From assembly GCA_938084885.1 (NCBI GenBank), contig CALKGG010000069.1:1-41876 (forward strand): a DNA stretch of 41,876 nt, written 5' to 3'. Origin of the DNA: an uncultured Acidimicrobiales bacterium. GTDB lineage: Bacteria > Actinomycetota > Acidimicrobiia > Acidimicrobiales > SHLQ01. The position numbers were made by a program, and so were the translations under genes. Below, in pieces: positions 41,855 to 41,876 of the stretch; positions within the stretch are counted from its first letter, which is position 1, and each line of letters opens with the position of its first letter. The notes below the pieces were generated by a model. The model was not told the DNA's origin, did no database searches, and saw only the letters and a program-made list of their open reading frames with translations.

Positions 41855-41876
41855 TCCGCTTCGCACTATTTCCCGC

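Overview
The window looks like chromosomal DNA of a high-GC, free-living actinobacterium. The best guess is the class Acidimicrobiia (Ilumatobacter-like), inferred from gene content and style: a monomeric NADP isocitrate dehydrogenase, an actinobacterial-type malate dehydrogenase, SCP2 and 4-coumarate-CoA-ligase-like genes, many GTG starts and many apparently leaderless promoters. No marker gene settles the taxonomy. I found no rRNA, tRNA, CRISPR array, prophage or plasmid functions. The only mobile element is one IS481-like insertion sequence near the left edge.

Layout. (1) 1-1448: the 3' end of an unknown gene, then an intact IS481-type element with compound inverted ends, inserted just downstream of a thioredoxin gene. 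(2) 1458-7429: thioredoxin (minus), a ~1,000-residue secreted repeat protein (plus), a convergent M48-type zinc protease and a lipoprotein N-acetylmuramoyl-L-alanine amidase. (3) 7469-10203: a GT2 glycosyltransferase and a Stealth-type sugar-phosphate transferase. (4) 10474-14060: purN-purH, convergent with a DEAD-box RNA helicase. (5) 14146-18936: a compact minus-strand surface-glycan operon of CMP-sugar-type cytidylyltransferase, D-2-hydroxyacid dehydrogenase, glycosyltransferase, SDR and a GT-B-like protein. (6) 19011-23802: a GGCT-like gene, icd, and a NarL-type two-component pair. (7) 23916-27297: a MacB-like ABC ATPase with an FtsX-type permease. (8) 27308-32951: an acidic-tailed membrane protein, folD, a heterodimeric ABC exporter and a GlsB-type small membrane protein. 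(9) 33139-36609: malate dehydrogenase, a secreted protein carrying what looks like a LAGLIDADG fold, and an Fpg/Nei glycosylase. (10) 36621-41822: SCP2, a lipocalin-like protein, a small unknown, a DUF368 lipid-carrier translocase, an alpha/beta-hydrolase-fold protein lacking its nucleophile, and an acyl-CoA-ligase-like enzyme.

Most of the content is core metabolism (one-carbon/purine: purN, purH, folD; TCA: icd, mdh) interleaved with cell-surface functions. The surface genes fit together loosely: glycosyltransferases and Stealth build phosphate-linked or acidic glycans, DUF368 recycles the polyprenyl-phosphate carrier, amidase trims peptidoglycan, and the two-component system plus FtsX-type transporter resembles envelope-stress modules.

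The most interesting signals are: the secreted LAGLIDADG-like protein (34287-35726); the exporter pair whose two degenerate nucleotide-site elements are complementary; the C-terminal ~110-residue Cys-bounded repeat of the giant secreted protein; a hydrolase with Gly in place of Ser; the glycan operon that has a cytidylyltransferase but no visible sugar-acid synthase; and a recurring TANNNT box 5-8 nt before start codons that points to widespread leaderless transcription and corrects several gene starts.
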